DNA of 64,000 nucleotides from Myrica gale (Eukaryota > Streptophyta > Magnoliopsida > Fagales > Myricaceae), in contig OZ005617.1 in the NCBI GenBank assembly GCA_963930655.1, forward strand, positions 250,501 through 314,500. Reading direction: 5' to 3'. How positions within the stretch are numbered: the stretch's first letter is position 1; the number at the start of each line of letters is the position of its first letter. This document shows, in pieces, positions 1-12,002 of the stretch. Below the pieces are notes generated by a model. It ran no database searches, was not told the DNA's origin, and saw only the letters and a program-made list of their open reading frames with translations. Both the position numbers and the translations under genes were made by a program.

Positions 1-7
1 ATCTCAC

Positions 8-781
8 CTAAATACCTGTAAACGGCTTCGAGATAGGAGCGATTTCTACCGGGACCGTATTCGGGATCAGGAGTCCGATGGGAGTTTGTGAGAAGGAATG
101 TAGAGACGAGAGTGACCAAAGCAAAGCACAACATGGCCAGAGGACCTGCAATCCACCCTAGCTGTGCCATGCTCCATGCTAGAGAGAGTACTCCTGACCC
201 TATCACCCCTGTTATTATATGTGCTACTGCCGTCCACAAATTCCCTTCACCATTCAAAATTTTCGCTATTAGAATATAACCCACCTTAATTAATTAAGAG
301 AGACATAAATTTACATCATTTATACACATACATGAAAGATATCATGCTTACACACATGCACACACAGTCAAAGTTAGGAGGCTGAATTCATTTTGAAGCC
401 CAATTCCAGATCATTCATGTTTGTGACTTTTTGTTCTAACTATATATATATATATATATTCAGCTCATTTCCTATTTCTTCCGCTAGTACTGAGTAGTAC
501 TCCATCGATCACGAAAACTACTTTGGACTAAAGAGAAGATTGAAGCTGCAATATTAATTTATTGGAATTTTGAATGATAATACGTACTGATCAGAAGCCA
601 AGAGACTAGAAAACCGACATGTACATTAATCCTTAATCAAAGCTCTTTCCCATCAGCATTCATGAAAATATAACACAAGATCAGGTTGAACAGAAAACAA
701 ACCAGTTCTCTTGAAATGATCAGGCTGTTCTGTTTGAGTTTGTAACAGTGGGGTCTGACCACCCGCAGTTGCTTCTCCCAT
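8..781 (-). CDS. Amino acid permease, AAP7-like, 5' part (runs off left edge)
   Basis: Plasma-membrane H+/amino acid symporter of the AAP family (AAAP superfamily); only the first two coding exons are in the window. Exon 1 (703-781) encodes a 26-residue hydrophilic N-terminus starting MGEATAGGQ and ends in phase 1 at a GT donor. Exon 2 (8-244) starts after an AG acceptor and encodes the first membrane segments, with the family landmarks AHIITGVIGSGVLSLAW and AQLGWIAGP, then a PDPEYGPGRNRSY stretch. It ends at YLG followed by a GTGAG donor at the window edge. Exon 2 is 237 nt, the same length and phase as exon 2 of the third AAP copy at 6943-8864, so these two are the closest relatives in the cluster. 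Transport activity is known for the family, not shown here. The rest of the gene lies to the left. Confidence 0.85.
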
Positions 782-784
782 GGC

Positions 785-2210
785 TTCCAAGCAACTATGG
801 AGAACCCTCCGGAAGGAAACTGTTAATTTGTATGAAACAAAGGAGGATATAGAATTGCCAGAGTCTACGAGAGGGAAAATTAAAACGTAAGAAGTCGGGA
901 GTCTGGCCGCTTGCGTGATCTGGTGGAGTTTCTATTTGTTTCCCGTATTATTTTGGAGGATTATTCAAAGCCGTAAGTCTCACAGATACACAAATTAAGC
1001 CGCGTTAGTTGGGTTAAAAGATTCAAGTTGACTTGTTTCGTATTTTATTCTTAAAAACTATCCATCTAATCAAGAACTCTTGTATTCGGGTTAATCACAT
1101 CCCTCAAGTACTGTCTAACCTAAATTTCAACTCTTTGACTTCCTGTTCAGAAGATGAGCTGTGCAGATCACTCCCCCCCTCTCTAAAATCATAGGCTTCA
1201 TTGCAAGCTAAGACACATTACAAGATACAATAAAGATCAATCGCGTGTTTATTTTGACAATTTTCAAATGTGAATATTTAAGTGATGTTTGAGCTTTATT
1301 GGCATGCGTATAGAAGCGTTGACTTGTATTGATGTGTGTAAAAAAGGTAATAATGAGTTGTATTGATATTCTTGTAAGAGTAATATTTAGATTATAATGT
1401 TAGAAAGTTAGATGCAAATCCTAGAAAGATTTAGGAAACAAACATGCCCGAAGACACTATAGATTCAAACAAAATTAGGTTGTACCCAAGGACTACTAGA
1501 TTTAAATGAATTGAAAAACTACAAATGTTCCTTGTTGGGCAGAGAGAGCTGATGACAAAAAACAGTAGATTATAGCTACTCAATCACTTAGGTGCTAGTA
1601 ATTGAGAATTAAGGCAACGAGATCCTAGAGGCCACACAACAAAGCCCACGACGGGGCCGGCAAAGCCAACAAGTACGGCTTTAATGACTTTTCTAGTCCA
1701 AAGAACAATTAGTCTGATGGTTTGATGTACCTTCTGGTTTGTTTGCCATGCTTAGTTGCGTAAAGGAGTTTGCATGCAATTGTCAAAGTTTTTCAACATA
1801 TTATTATTTATATAGCTAGTATTTTAATTTTCTGGATAAAATAAGATAAAACCTTTTAAGTGGTAGTCAACTATATAAAACTATTAATGGTTAAGATTGA
1901 AAGTCTCAGTATTTCTCTTAAATAATTGTTCCATTTTTTTAAAAAAAACTTTTCTGATTGGTTAATTAGATAATTAAAAAGAAGCTATCTTAAAATTAAA
2001 ATTCTTAGAAATAGTGGATTCTCACTGATCTGTTTTGAGATGCACAATATAAATACCCTTTATAAATATGCAGATCTACTTTTATATTATTAGACAAGAA
2101 ACAGGTGACAAATTAGAAGCTGCATGTTTTGGATTACATTTAAGGTCATCAGAAGTTCAAAACCATGTGTGATAATTTCTTACATTGATCACTCCAGAAC
2201 TATACATACG
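785..2210. other. Intergenic, promoter side of the first AAP gene
   Basis: AT-rich spacer upstream of the first AAP gene and downstream of the second. I see no coding potential, RNA gene or clear repeat boundary. An AT dinucleotide run lies just outside it, in the intron at about 443-461. Confidence 0.5.
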
Positions 2211-2379
2211 TCCCTCAGCTCAATTTGGCGCTTATAAGTCCTTCAAGTGACCCAACGAAACCCACAACCGTCACAAGGGAAGCAAGCAAAGCTAAAAATC
2301 CACAGCACAATCCATTTCCTCGTTCAAGCCCCTATATACTTTCTTTTGTACAAAGTACATTTCCACCGGGAAATATATG
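2211..2379 (-). repeat. Decayed tandem duplicate of the AAP last-exon 3' end
   Basis: This stretch is nearly identical to 2395-2558, which is the end of the last coding exon plus a few bases of 3' flank of the complete AAP gene. The offset falls from 184 to 179 bases along the match, mainly because this copy has small insertions, including an extra TATA near 2336. The indels break the reading frame, so this is a non-coding fossil lying just downstream of the real stop codon. Confidence 0.85.
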
Positions 2380-2398
2380 AACTACATGCATCAGTCCC

Positions 2399-4749
2399 TC
2401 AGCTCAATTTGGCGCTTATAAGTCCTTCGAGTGACCCAACGAAACCCACAACCGTCACAAGGAAGCAAGCAAAGCTAAAAATCCGAAGCACAATCCATTT
2501 CCTCGTCCAAGCCCCTACTTTCTTTTGTACAAAGTACATTTCCACCGGGAAATATATGGCCAAAGGCCAAAAGTTCAAGGCTCCTAACAGTCCCAAGACT
2601 TGGTTGAAGTAAGGGAAGACCATCGCGATTGCAGTGGTTGATATAACATAAGCAGTTCGGAAACATAGCCTGAGAGGATTCCACTTGAAACCGGGCAACA
2701 ATGGCAGTTTGAAGGTGTAGAAGTTATTCACAAACCCACTGCATGGGAATTTCTTGGCAAACCATCTTTCAGCAAATGCAAATACTGGTTGACTATAAAT
2801 CTGACACAGAAAAATAAGTGGAAAATAACGTTACTATAAACAAGCCAAGTAGCATGATTTCACTAAAATTCGATATAAAAATTGGTAGTACCTGATATCC
2901 TCCCACCAGATGAAGAACGACGCAAGCATTAGCAAAATCAATGAGCCAGTAAGGTTCATAGAAGCCAAATCCTGTCAATAGGTTTCCTGGTGTAGCATTC
3001 CCAAAGGCTGCATATCCGAAGCAGCCACAGCAGAGGTAAAAGAAGGTCGTGATGAAGATGGCAGCCATGGAGGCCTTCTTCATGGTCTTGTTTTCTGGAG
3101 GAGGGGACTTCAAAGTGTCCTTTGTTTTACAAATTTCACAGCACATGATTTAGCCATTAACATAACTCAATTCTTACTGAATAAAGAGGCTGGTTCAGAG
3201 ACTGATCCATACCTGTATCTCAATGACAATGATAGAGTATGGATAGGCGAAAGCAATGTCCCCAAGTGCTTGGAAGATTAGCCATAATTTATCGGCTACA
3301 CTACCAGCTGGGACTCCTGTAATGCTCCCCTGAATCTTCCCATTGGCTGCAATTGACAAACACGAGAGTTTTAATTAATCCTTAAATTGCCAAAGGCAAC
3401 TGGCTTTCCTACTGTATGAAACAAACATTTCCCAGACCCTCCATTGGCTGCCGCATGATCTGAAGCGAGATTGTTGCCTGGGGCTCTTTCGAGTGGAAGT
3501 TATCATTTTTGCAACTTGGAAATGAAAAACAAGAATATTAAAATCCACAGTTCAGATTTTTTTTCTTCTTCTCATATATTTTCTCAGCAACCAAAGAGTG
3601 TGTTTGTAAAGTTGGAGACCAATAAATAGACAGAAGGAAGGCAAATTCACAGCTCTACCTATAACTTGTGCAAACCCAAGCCCTAGTCCAATAAAAGAGT
3701 AGGAAAAGGACATGATTGCAGCGACGACGGAAAGCCATTCCATGTTATGGAAATCTGGGATCTGAGACATGACAATCTGAATAAGCCCAAATAGCAGCAT
3801 ATAGAAAGAATCCCCATATGCACATGTAGCTTCATGCCCTTCTCTGTGATAACAGTTCGATCTCTGAATTGCTCTGCATTAATATGTGAAAGACCAATAT
3901 GAGACAAACACCCAAAACAAAATTTACCAACTCCAAATCCAGTACAAAGGGAGAAAGAAAGAAATGAGCAGATATTAACATAGCTGATAAAAGAAGAAGA
4001 ACCATACGAAAAAGAACTTTCTGAGAGGCATTAAATATGTAAGGCAAAAAGCAGAATTAGGATAGATAAATAGAGAGAGATGTGCATGGGCGACAAAATC
4101 CTGCTACACAAGTATCTATTATGATCTACTCGCAGTGTAGGTACCTCATACAGGTTGCTGTAGTAATTACATAAGCAACATCAGTTCCATACAAGCTCAA
4201 GTACTGAAGAAAACCACAAAACCACGTATTCTTTCTTCCTGAATTTTCACTACACCAAATTAGAGAGTTACATAAAACATGCAGTGAAGCATATCCTAAT
4301 TTCCAGATTATATAAAGAACCTTCGGCAAAAGAGGAGTTACTGGTATACTACCAAGAGTCACTCTAACAGCGTCCATATAAGAGTAGTTTCTTGCTCCTG
4401 TTACAGGGTCTGGACACCTGTAACAATCGGAAAGGAGGAGCGCAGAAATATAGGTGACAATTGCAAAACAAAGCAAGGAAATTGGCCCTGCTATCCATCC
4501 TAACTGTGCAGTGCTCCATGCCAGAGATAGAACTCCAGAGCCGATAACAGCAGTAATGATATGGGCGACGCAGCTCCACAAGGTCCCTGGTTAAGTTGCC
4601 CATAGGCTCTGAATTCAAGACTTATTTGGAAGGGATCTAAATGAAACTAGCGGATATATAGTACCGGGAAAGTTTATACCAGTTCTCTTCGGACGCCCGT
4701 CATCGTCGCAGGAACCACGTGCTACTTCGAAGGAGTGTTCGACAGCCAT
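2399..4749 (-). CDS. Amino acid permease (AAP family), complete
   Basis: Proton-coupled amino acid transporter of the AAP family, about 458 residues, normal for the family. Seven exons join in frame: 4680-4749, 4353-4586, 4145-4238, 3659-3873, 3213-3346, 2892-3119 and 2399-2800, all with GT donors and AG acceptors. The protein starts MAVEHSFEVARGS and has a short hydrophilic N-terminus (RPKRTG). Landmarks follow in family order: AHIITAVIGSGVLSLAW, AQLGWIAGP, FLQYLSLYGT, CYHREGHEA, MSQIPDFHNMEWLSVVAA, FQALGDIAFAYPYSII, CGCFGYAAFG, PGNLLTGFGFYEPYW and FWPLAIYFPVEM. About ten or eleven membrane segments are expected. No stop or frameshift was found. It sits in a same-strand cluster with two other AAP copies. 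The subfamily is uncertain: the middle resembles AAP1/6/8, the C-terminus AAP2-4. Substrate cannot be told from sequence. Confidence 0.93.
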
Positions 4750-6720
4750 CTTTATTTTCAACTCGAAAGATGAGCAAGAACTTTGTTACAGGGTCTTCAC
4801 TCTTACAGATGCTTTGGAATTGATTCTAACTCTGTACATGAGAATTCAAATATGTCTGCACAGGCTTCGTCGTTTTGGATATGTGTAGTTTCCAAAAGTT
4901 GTTAGAAAAGGAGGAGGAGAGACCCATCATGTACTTGACGCTACACTGAATGCTTCCCGATTTGGCAATGGATTGAAGGCTGCAACCGGATCCTACGCTA
5001 TTCCGGATATTCCGAAGCCATGGTCCATGAAGTTCTGCAAGATTACTATATATATAGCTTTTGCAATTACATGTTTATCAGCTTGCGAAGATTTATAATA
5101 TCAGTTAGGCCCCAAACAATAATGGAGGAAGCGGCTATCGTATTCGTCGTGGCCTTTTCACTTCCCCCCTATTTTCCTTCCCCCGAACTTTATCTTGAAT
5201 CAAAAAGGAGCATGACTTCATCTTTCACGACCAGTCCAAGTGAGTGGATCAGTGGTTAGCTAGTCTTCTCCTCTGACAAATTAAGAGAGTGATTGAAACT
5301 GAGACTGAAAATTTGTCCTTTGCAGTTGGAAGTACTCCAGTAGCACATCTCGAGAGGATAGCCATTTTCTTAAAGTTTGAGATATGATTCTCTGCAATTT
5401 TTTTTTGTCTCACACTACTACGACAGAGATCACCTATTATTTATCTCTCTTTTCGTGCAATTCAATCTGAGAATTGCAGTCCAAAATTTGATACAAGGAC
5501 TCTCAGCTGATACCGATTCCAGCTGATACAAGGCATGGCCCATTTGTACAGTAACCTGCTGTTGTGACTCTTGTGAGTCGGTTCCTTGAACAGCCCAACA
5601 TGCTCTTCAACATCATTTCCAATTCGAGACAATGAGCCTTACCATGGAATCCGAATACATGGTGTAAATTTTTTTTTTTGAGTAACAGGAGAACTGCAGG
5701 CCAATTGAATGAACCCACCTAACTCAGATAAATTTTGAAAAGTTAGTGCAGATCCATCCACAAATCTACGTCTCCCGCTCAAGTGGGTTACAATATTTAT
5801 CGAGTGGAGAATCAAACATGTGACTTATGTGCTTAACCCACACAAGTACAAGTAAACTTTAATCACTGAAACAGGCCCGCGATGGGTATCTAAGAGGAAT
5901 TTATTCGCGATGGGAAAGCAAATCATCCTTCCAGTTGCAGTCCAGCTGTTACTATGCAGGATATCCTCAACCCTTCAACAGAGTTGAAAATTGAGGGAGT
6001 AAAGGACCAAGACTTTACACTACAGGCAGCAATCATTGCAGACAAAATTGAGTTTACAAGAAAAAAAAATGATCTGGTAGCTTCAGTAGCCCAAGGGATA
6101 GTTTTTAGAGAGGTCACTACACTACAACAGACCAAGCTTTCCCGGGTTGAGTCACCAGATGTCATCTGGGATAGTTTTTCAATCCTTGGATCCAGTTTTG
6201 GGTCTCGAGTCTGATGTACCCCATGCAGATGTATGGGTTTTGAGCCCACTTTGATCTGTGCAAAACGCCTTAAGCCCTTTAGCTAACCCTAGGGGCCTTT
6301 CCTTGTATTCATTGGAATGTGTCCGAATGAGAAAGTATGGGAGTATCAAAACATCTTTCCGTGGCCCCAAGTCCATACATCTATTTTAATAGACTGGTAG
6401 GTGGAGGCTTGGAGCTTTGACTGACAGGTTGATAATTAAGTCAGTACAACAAAGAGTGTCTTTATAGAGATATGTCTTCGAAAATATTGACCAAGCAGTA
6501 ACGCCCAGGATCCACTGCTTTTCTCTAATTTTTTGTGCGAGTGGCGGTGAATTTCGCATTTCATTCCTATCTTGTGGATAAGTTTGGTTTGAGTAAGGCC
6601 AAAATAGCCCAATAACCGGGCTCTATTCGATCAATTTAGCTTTCTGCACCTCTCTATGTTCCTCTCAGCTCTCTCTAACGTCTCCCTTCAAGGGGAGGTT
6701 TTGTCCAGTAAAAGATTAAA
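4750..6720. other. Intergenic between second and third AAP copies
   Basis: This covers the promoter and 5' leader of the complete AAP gene and about 2 kb of spacer. I looked here for the missing exons 4-7 of the third AAP copy on the minus strand and found none. Short open frames such as 5954-6214 (plus) match no family I know. Confidence 0.5.
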
Positions 6721-6731
6721 GAGAATTTAGA

Positions 6732-6898
6732 GGATGTTCCGTTAAAAAAAATTTCAGGATTTTTTTAAATTATCACAATACAAAAAATTCTACAACTAAG
6801 CATCATTTTTAACACCACATAAAAATAATTACAATAACCATATCAATAAAGTTAACATCACCTAAAAATTCTCAAAACACACTGCAACCTAACATCGT
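6732..6898. repeat. MITE-like element, family copy 1
   Basis: AT-rich element of about 170 bp. It starts with a GATGTTC motif and ends with a diverged inverted counterpart. Its interior, including ATAAAGTTAACAT and CATAAAAATAA, is shared with 59617-59794. This is a non-coding miniature element; the superfamily was not determined. Confidence 0.55.
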
Positions 6899-6942
6899 CT
6901 AAGAATAAAGAATAAGAAGCGAGAGTGGTTCAGGAGGAATAC

Positions 6943-8864
6943 CTGATGCTGCTAGCGGCCGTAATGATATACGCAACTCCACACCCAACTAGGCTCTCCT
7001 GCACGATTACTCCACACACCGTGTGTGTCTTCTCTCCTAAAATCCCATTATAACATTCGAAAAGGTAAAAAGGTTCTCATCAATCCAGACTAGTGCAGTA
7101 TTTGCAGGTAACATATCTAGGGTCTCATGGAGTAGGGAATTTTTATTTTTTTTTTCTCCCTACCAGACAACTAGGGCTCTGTTAGACAGCTTTTGCCACC
7201 TTATTCTTGCTACTGTTTTTGTCTCCTGGTCTCGATTAGCAGGCTTCAGACATTTATCCTAAAGAAGGAGAAAATACCACCAGATCATGACAAGTGAAGT
7301 GAGAGAGACTGGGTCTTGCTTCTAAGTGCATGCAATCCAATCCATAGGATCAGAGTAATATAATGCAGTACAATAATTTCACTCCTACTATCCAAAGCTG
7401 TTGACAACTCTCGACAGTAGAATAGAATAAGCACGGTAAAGGGTAAAATTCATCCACCTGAACTGTTTATAATCTTTTTTTCTCTTTTTCTTTCTTTGTC
7501 GTATTCATTTGGATGGAAAGACACGTAGGCCTTAATATTATTATTTTTTGCCCGCAACCAGCTTTCAAGTTGGGTCCCATGCACGCCATTAATGTTGTTT
7601 GATTCTTTGATTTGGTGGGATATTAAAGCCGCAGAAGTAGGACTCCCTTTCATTTTCCACAGTTGAAAAGGTTAGCTGCCTAACTGTAAGACTCCGTTTT
7701 GCATCATAGAATGATGGGTGAGGTGGGGGCACATGGAAGAAGAAAAAAATTGGCATTGAATCTCTCACCTAAATACAATTTGACAGCTTCCATGTAGGAC
7801 CTGATTCTGGAGGGGCCTTCTTCAGGATCAGGGTATCTATAGCAGTCGCAGAGAAGGTTTGTGGAAACAAGGGTCAGGGCTGCAAAGCTTATCATCAGCA
7901 GTGGACCTGCAATCCACCCAAGCTGAGCCACACTCCAAGCAAGAGACAGAACTCCAGCCCCTATCACTCCTGTTATTATATGTGCAATTGCAGCCCATAG
8001 AGTTCCTTCACACAAAAATTAGCACCAATATTAGCCCAACAAAAACAAAAACTTGGAAGTTTATTCCATTATTTCAAGTATACTTCTTAGTGGCTCTGTT
8101 TCTGACCAAATTGTAAGCCAACCGGCAGTGTGAAGAAGAAGAAGAAAAAAAGACTGATAATACTGCACTGACTTAGGCAGCAGCAGCACTACGAGAGGAA
8201 AAGTTAAAACCTACAGTCGACTGTAACGATGACAGGGTTTGGACCGGTTGTTGTTCTGTTGTCTCTCGCAAATATATTTCAACATCCAATCGCACCAACA
8301 AAAACACCACCGCACCGAACAGTAAAACTGCCTAGATTTTTATCGTACATTGCTCAATGATATTTGGCTCATGGTGTTAGGAAACTGGATCTACAGTTCA
8401 ACAGATAAGAATTGTGCAGCACATGAATTGTCTCGTCTTTCGTCCCAGTCATTGAAGAAAGAGCAATTCAACCACTTGTTCTGCTCCAGATAGCGGCAGA
8501 TCAGAAGGCAGCTACGCAACTTCTGCTTTCAACACTACAGTACTACTTTTGAAACAAGGAAAAGAATTTACCAAATATATGATTTGGCTTCCCGCATCAC
8601 CCACAGAGGGAAAAGCGACGAACAAAGAAAAACGAAAGCTGCTGTTAACTTGTCTATTCTTAGGGGGACGGAAACACAGAAGGCGAGAATGAAGGTTTTT
8701 CTATATGTATCTTGCGACATTAGCTATGTAAAGGGCACACAAGAAAATAACATCAGAGGTGGATTTGAAGTTTCATTACCGTTTCTTTTGATAGGCTCTT
8801 CTGTTTCATCATATGAAGCGCTTGTCAGTAAGGATGATTGCAGATCTTCTTCTTCACCACCCAT
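6943..8864 (-). pseudogene. Truncated AAP7-like amino acid permease (exons 1-3 only)
   Basis: Three AAP exons join in frame: exon 1 (8780-8864), starting MGGEEEDLQSSLL; exon 2 (7769-8005), with AHIITGVIGAGVLSLAW and AQLGWIAGP; and exon 3 (6943-7036), with GCGVAYIITAASSIR, resembling the AAP7 form. Exon lengths of 237 and 94 nt match exon 2 of the left-edge gene and exon 3 of the complete gene. No stop interrupts these exons and the splice sites are good. However, exons 4-7, which carry most of the transporter, are absent from the 2.2 kb before the next AAP gene. The copy therefore encodes about 140 residues and cannot make a normal carrier. It is a truncated tandem duplicate; transcription is possible because the promoter side is undisturbed. 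Confidence 0.85.
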
Positions 8865-8925
8865 ATTGCTCTCCCTTAGAAGTTCTGTTGGATTGCTCTT
8901 CCGCAGTATTAATATTAGGCACAAT

Positions 8926-10438
8926 CTTATCAAAAGGTCTTATCGTATGCAGCGTTAATGAAAATGGTGGGCAGGCACTAGAAAAACAACGGATCCATCG
9001 AAATCAAGTTACAGAAGGAGCTGACGGCAACATGTCCTCACGAGAATGGACAGTTTCTCTTCTTGATTAACCGCGTCATATAACTTAAACCCCGAGTCCC
9101 ACGTTAATAAAGAAAGTCTTGCTATGCCCACCTTCTACCAATTAAAGAAGCGACACTGAACAAAAAGCCTTGCGCTTACGTGATACGCATCCAGGCATGT
9201 GGTTTGAAAGTTTGGTGGATGTCAAAATGATCAGGGATTATAGTTGCACTTTTGGGAATTCCGATGCCAAACATCCAACTTTCAGCATTGGGATCACTAT
9301 GAATCCCGAAAGATTCTTCTTTAACACCTATCAACAGAGACGGCATCAGGTATGGGCTTTTGGGGCCATCCATCTACCATTTGCAACTCTCTTAGTAGTA
9401 TGTTTCACTTTCCACTCACGGCCCCTCTTGGCTTTTAAAATATGCACCACTTGGTCCGCGCAGCCCTTATGAGAACAAACAAGTAGCCAGTATAATTCTT
9501 TTTTATATAGATGTAGCCAGTAGGATTCACAGATGAAGAATCTACGGCGTCGGGGAATACTATTTACAGTGGGAGACAGGATAACCAAAACGAAGGTTGT
9601 TTTCTGGAAAAATCCACCACGATGCGACACAATCAGTCGTTATTGTAGATATTTTTAGTGACGGAAGCTTGCTTTTTAATACAAAATTTTCGTCCTACCA
9701 TGTGGCCGGCAAACCCAGATAAGAATCAAGCTGACGAGAGCCCATGGCCTACCGGAAGCACATGCCAGATAGTTTGGATTCTATCTAGATTGTACAAGTC
9801 CAGACGCATCCAGATCCACGGTCTGGATTGAACCCAAATGAAATAGACGACAGAGAGGCTACCACGTCATTTAATGAAGCCTCTCTATCGTCGGCTCGGC
9901 TTGGCTCCAGTCAGACACGTGTTTGTTATATACCGGTCGGACCAAAATAATTTAAGTGCGACCACACATTCGACCACTACAGCGAGAACAAGCGTTTTCA
10001 GCCAATTTTTCACGAAGAGCCGGACGACCGCTACATAAAGCGGTCAACTCTATGGTGAAGATGTCGACTGACTCATGTAGCGGTCGACCAACTCGTCGTG
10101 AAAATTAGCTGAAAACGCTTGTTCCCGCTGTTGTGGTCGACGGTGTGATCACACTTAAATTATAATGGTGTATACAAAAAATGCGTGCATGACTGGAGAC
10201 AAGCAGAGCCAACGACAGAGAGGCCTCATTAAATTACGTGGTGGCCTCTCTGTCGTCCATTTCGTTTGGATTCAATCCAGACCGTGAGTCTAGGTGCGTC
10301 TGGACCCATACGGTTTGGACTAAATCCGGACCCCAAACCACATCCACATATTTGCAAGACCACCTTGGTCAAGTTCATAATTGGGATGGTTAGAAACGAA
10401 TATTAGCAATTGGGTTGATAATCTAGATTTCGCAAATG
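8926..10438. repeat. Duplicated 1.5-kb segment, copy A
   Basis: Diverged direct repeat of 18376-19842. Long matches run through both, for example around 9170-9475 against 18600-18850 plus 19413-19490, and around 9545-9760 against 19510-19740. Copy A carries a foldback insertion (about 9761-10338) that copy B lacks. Copy B carries a 556-bp insertion that copy A lacks. Copy A begins just upstream of the start codon of the truncated AAP copy. No gene was recognised in the shared part; open frames in it are short and not conserved between copies. Confidence 0.85.
9761..10338. mobile_element. Foldback (long inverted repeat) element in copy A
   Basis: Almost the whole segment is one imperfect palindrome centred near 10045. 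The outer arms share TCCAGACGCA, CGGTCTGGATTGAA and GACGACAGAGAGGC with their reverse complements. The inner arms share AACAAGCGTTTTCAGC and GACCGCTACAT-like stretches. The paralogous site in copy B (near 19735) lacks it. No coding capacity. The exact ends are uncertain: CACAT flanks both sides and may be the target duplication. Likely a non-autonomous DNA transposon. Confidence 0.75.
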
Positions 10439-10578
10439 AAAATGGTGTAGTACTGGTATCTCTGGAGAACGGTAATGCCTTCTAGCTCCCAGTTATTTTA
10501 TGCTTAGGTATGAGAACTCAAGAGTTACCCCAGTTATTTTTCATCCTTTATAGCTTTTAAAGTCATACTACTCGTATA

Positions 10579-10597
10579 GGGGGGGGGGGGGGGGGGG
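10579..10597 (+). repeat. 19-base poly-G tract
   Basis: An uninterrupted run of 19 G. A second run of the same length lies at 27672-27690. It could fold as a G-quadruplex, or its length could be affected by sequencing or assembly error. Confidence 0.9.
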
Positions 10598-10764
10598 AAG
10601 AGGGCATGAGCTAGCCTCCCTACTTTGTCATGTGTGTCTGTTCTTCATATAGATGTTACAGAGGTTTTTTGTTCCTTTTTCACTGTTGTAATTACCTCTT
10701 CTTCATTTTTTTTTTTTATGTTTTCTTGAGTGGTGTCGACAGTCTAGAGAAACATCGTGGGATA

Positions 10765-12000
10765 ATTGAATAAACTTCATTAAAACACATGGGACAGCCT
10801 CAAGGAGGAAACCTTGGGTTGTCACTGATGAAAATCAATTCGGGAATTACAGACACAGGGATGAACCCTGAAAGATCTTCCTCAAATGCCCTTTTGGCCA
10901 AATTATGTGCAATAAAATTAGCTTGCCGCTTGACATGATTAAAGGACCACCAACTATGATCTCGCAAGAAACATTAACAATATCTTCAACAACAACTGAC
11001 CGAATACGCTAATCCGACTGAAGCCCCCCACTTGAAATCGCATCAACCACCAACTTGGAATCCCCTTCGAAAATCACTTCGTCTTGAGATAAAAAGGATG
11101 CCTCCTGAACAGCAAATAAAGCCACTCTTGCCTCACCCACAAGGGGCCGCTAGGAGGTAGGCTCAGCATTTCTGCATACAGCCGCAACAAATGCACATGA
11201 AGGTCTAATAGCAACATCAAAATTAATTTTCCAAGCATTAACTGGAGGGGGAGACCAGACAACCCGAGTAGTATCATGAGGGGTAACTTCATTCCACGCC
11301 GACAAATGCTCATAGTATAGAGATCTGATTCTTGTAAGAAGCTCACCCGTGTTCAAAGGAAGTCCATGATGAAAAATCTGATTTCGGGTAAACCAGATGG
11401 AGTCAAATAGGATAGCAGCGTAGAGAATGAATTTTTGTTGGTCCACCAAAGGGAGATTCAAACTCGTTCCTGCGTGAAGGATAGTCTTGATCCACTCGGC
11501 AATATTTCTTGAGGTGAGAACCTGGACGTTAAGGGCCCATGGAGATTCCATCCAAGCCATAAATGCTATGGGGCACTCAAAGAACAAATGTTACAGTGAT
11601 TCAGGAGCAAGGTGGCACAGAGTACAGGCTAACTCCTCCATCGGATCAGCTGACCAGCATGTTCTGGTCTTACACGGTAGTATACTCCAGGCTGATTTCC
11701 AAATCAAGAGTCTCAGTCGGTCCTGCAACGGAACTATCCACAGTTTCTTCCAATCCTCTACAGGGAGAGGTCCAGTGGTGGGAACAACATGAGGGTACAG
11801 CACTGTATAAGCCGACTTGACCGTGAAGACACCTTTAGCATCTGGAGTCCAAATCAGCCGATCTAAAGAACGATTCAAAGGGTAGCACTGGTTTAAGATT
11901 CATTCAGCATCCGCAGGAGTAAACAGGTCATTGAACAGACCAGAATTCCATAATGAAGAAGATGGTACAAATAAATCTTCAACAATCGCCTCTTTATGAC
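10765..12000 (-). mobile_element. 5'-truncated LINE (L1-type) remnant
   Basis: The minus strand encodes the C-terminal end of a plant L1-type LINE polyprotein. It has a zinc-binding reverse transcriptase region (LIWTPDAKGVFTVKSAY, with LACTLCHLAPES), a linker with IWFTRNQIFHHG, then the start of an RNase H-like domain (WKINFDVA). Several stops and frameshifts interrupt it; the RT core and endonuclease are missing. Its 5' edge abuts a PA200 exon remnant at about 12003, so it probably landed in or beside that gene. Not mobile by itself. Confidence 0.8.
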
Positions 12001-12002
12001 AG

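Noticed and set aside
5954-6249. Open frames on both strands between AAP copies
   Set aside because: I tested for missing AAP exons and found no permease motifs; nothing else is recognisable.
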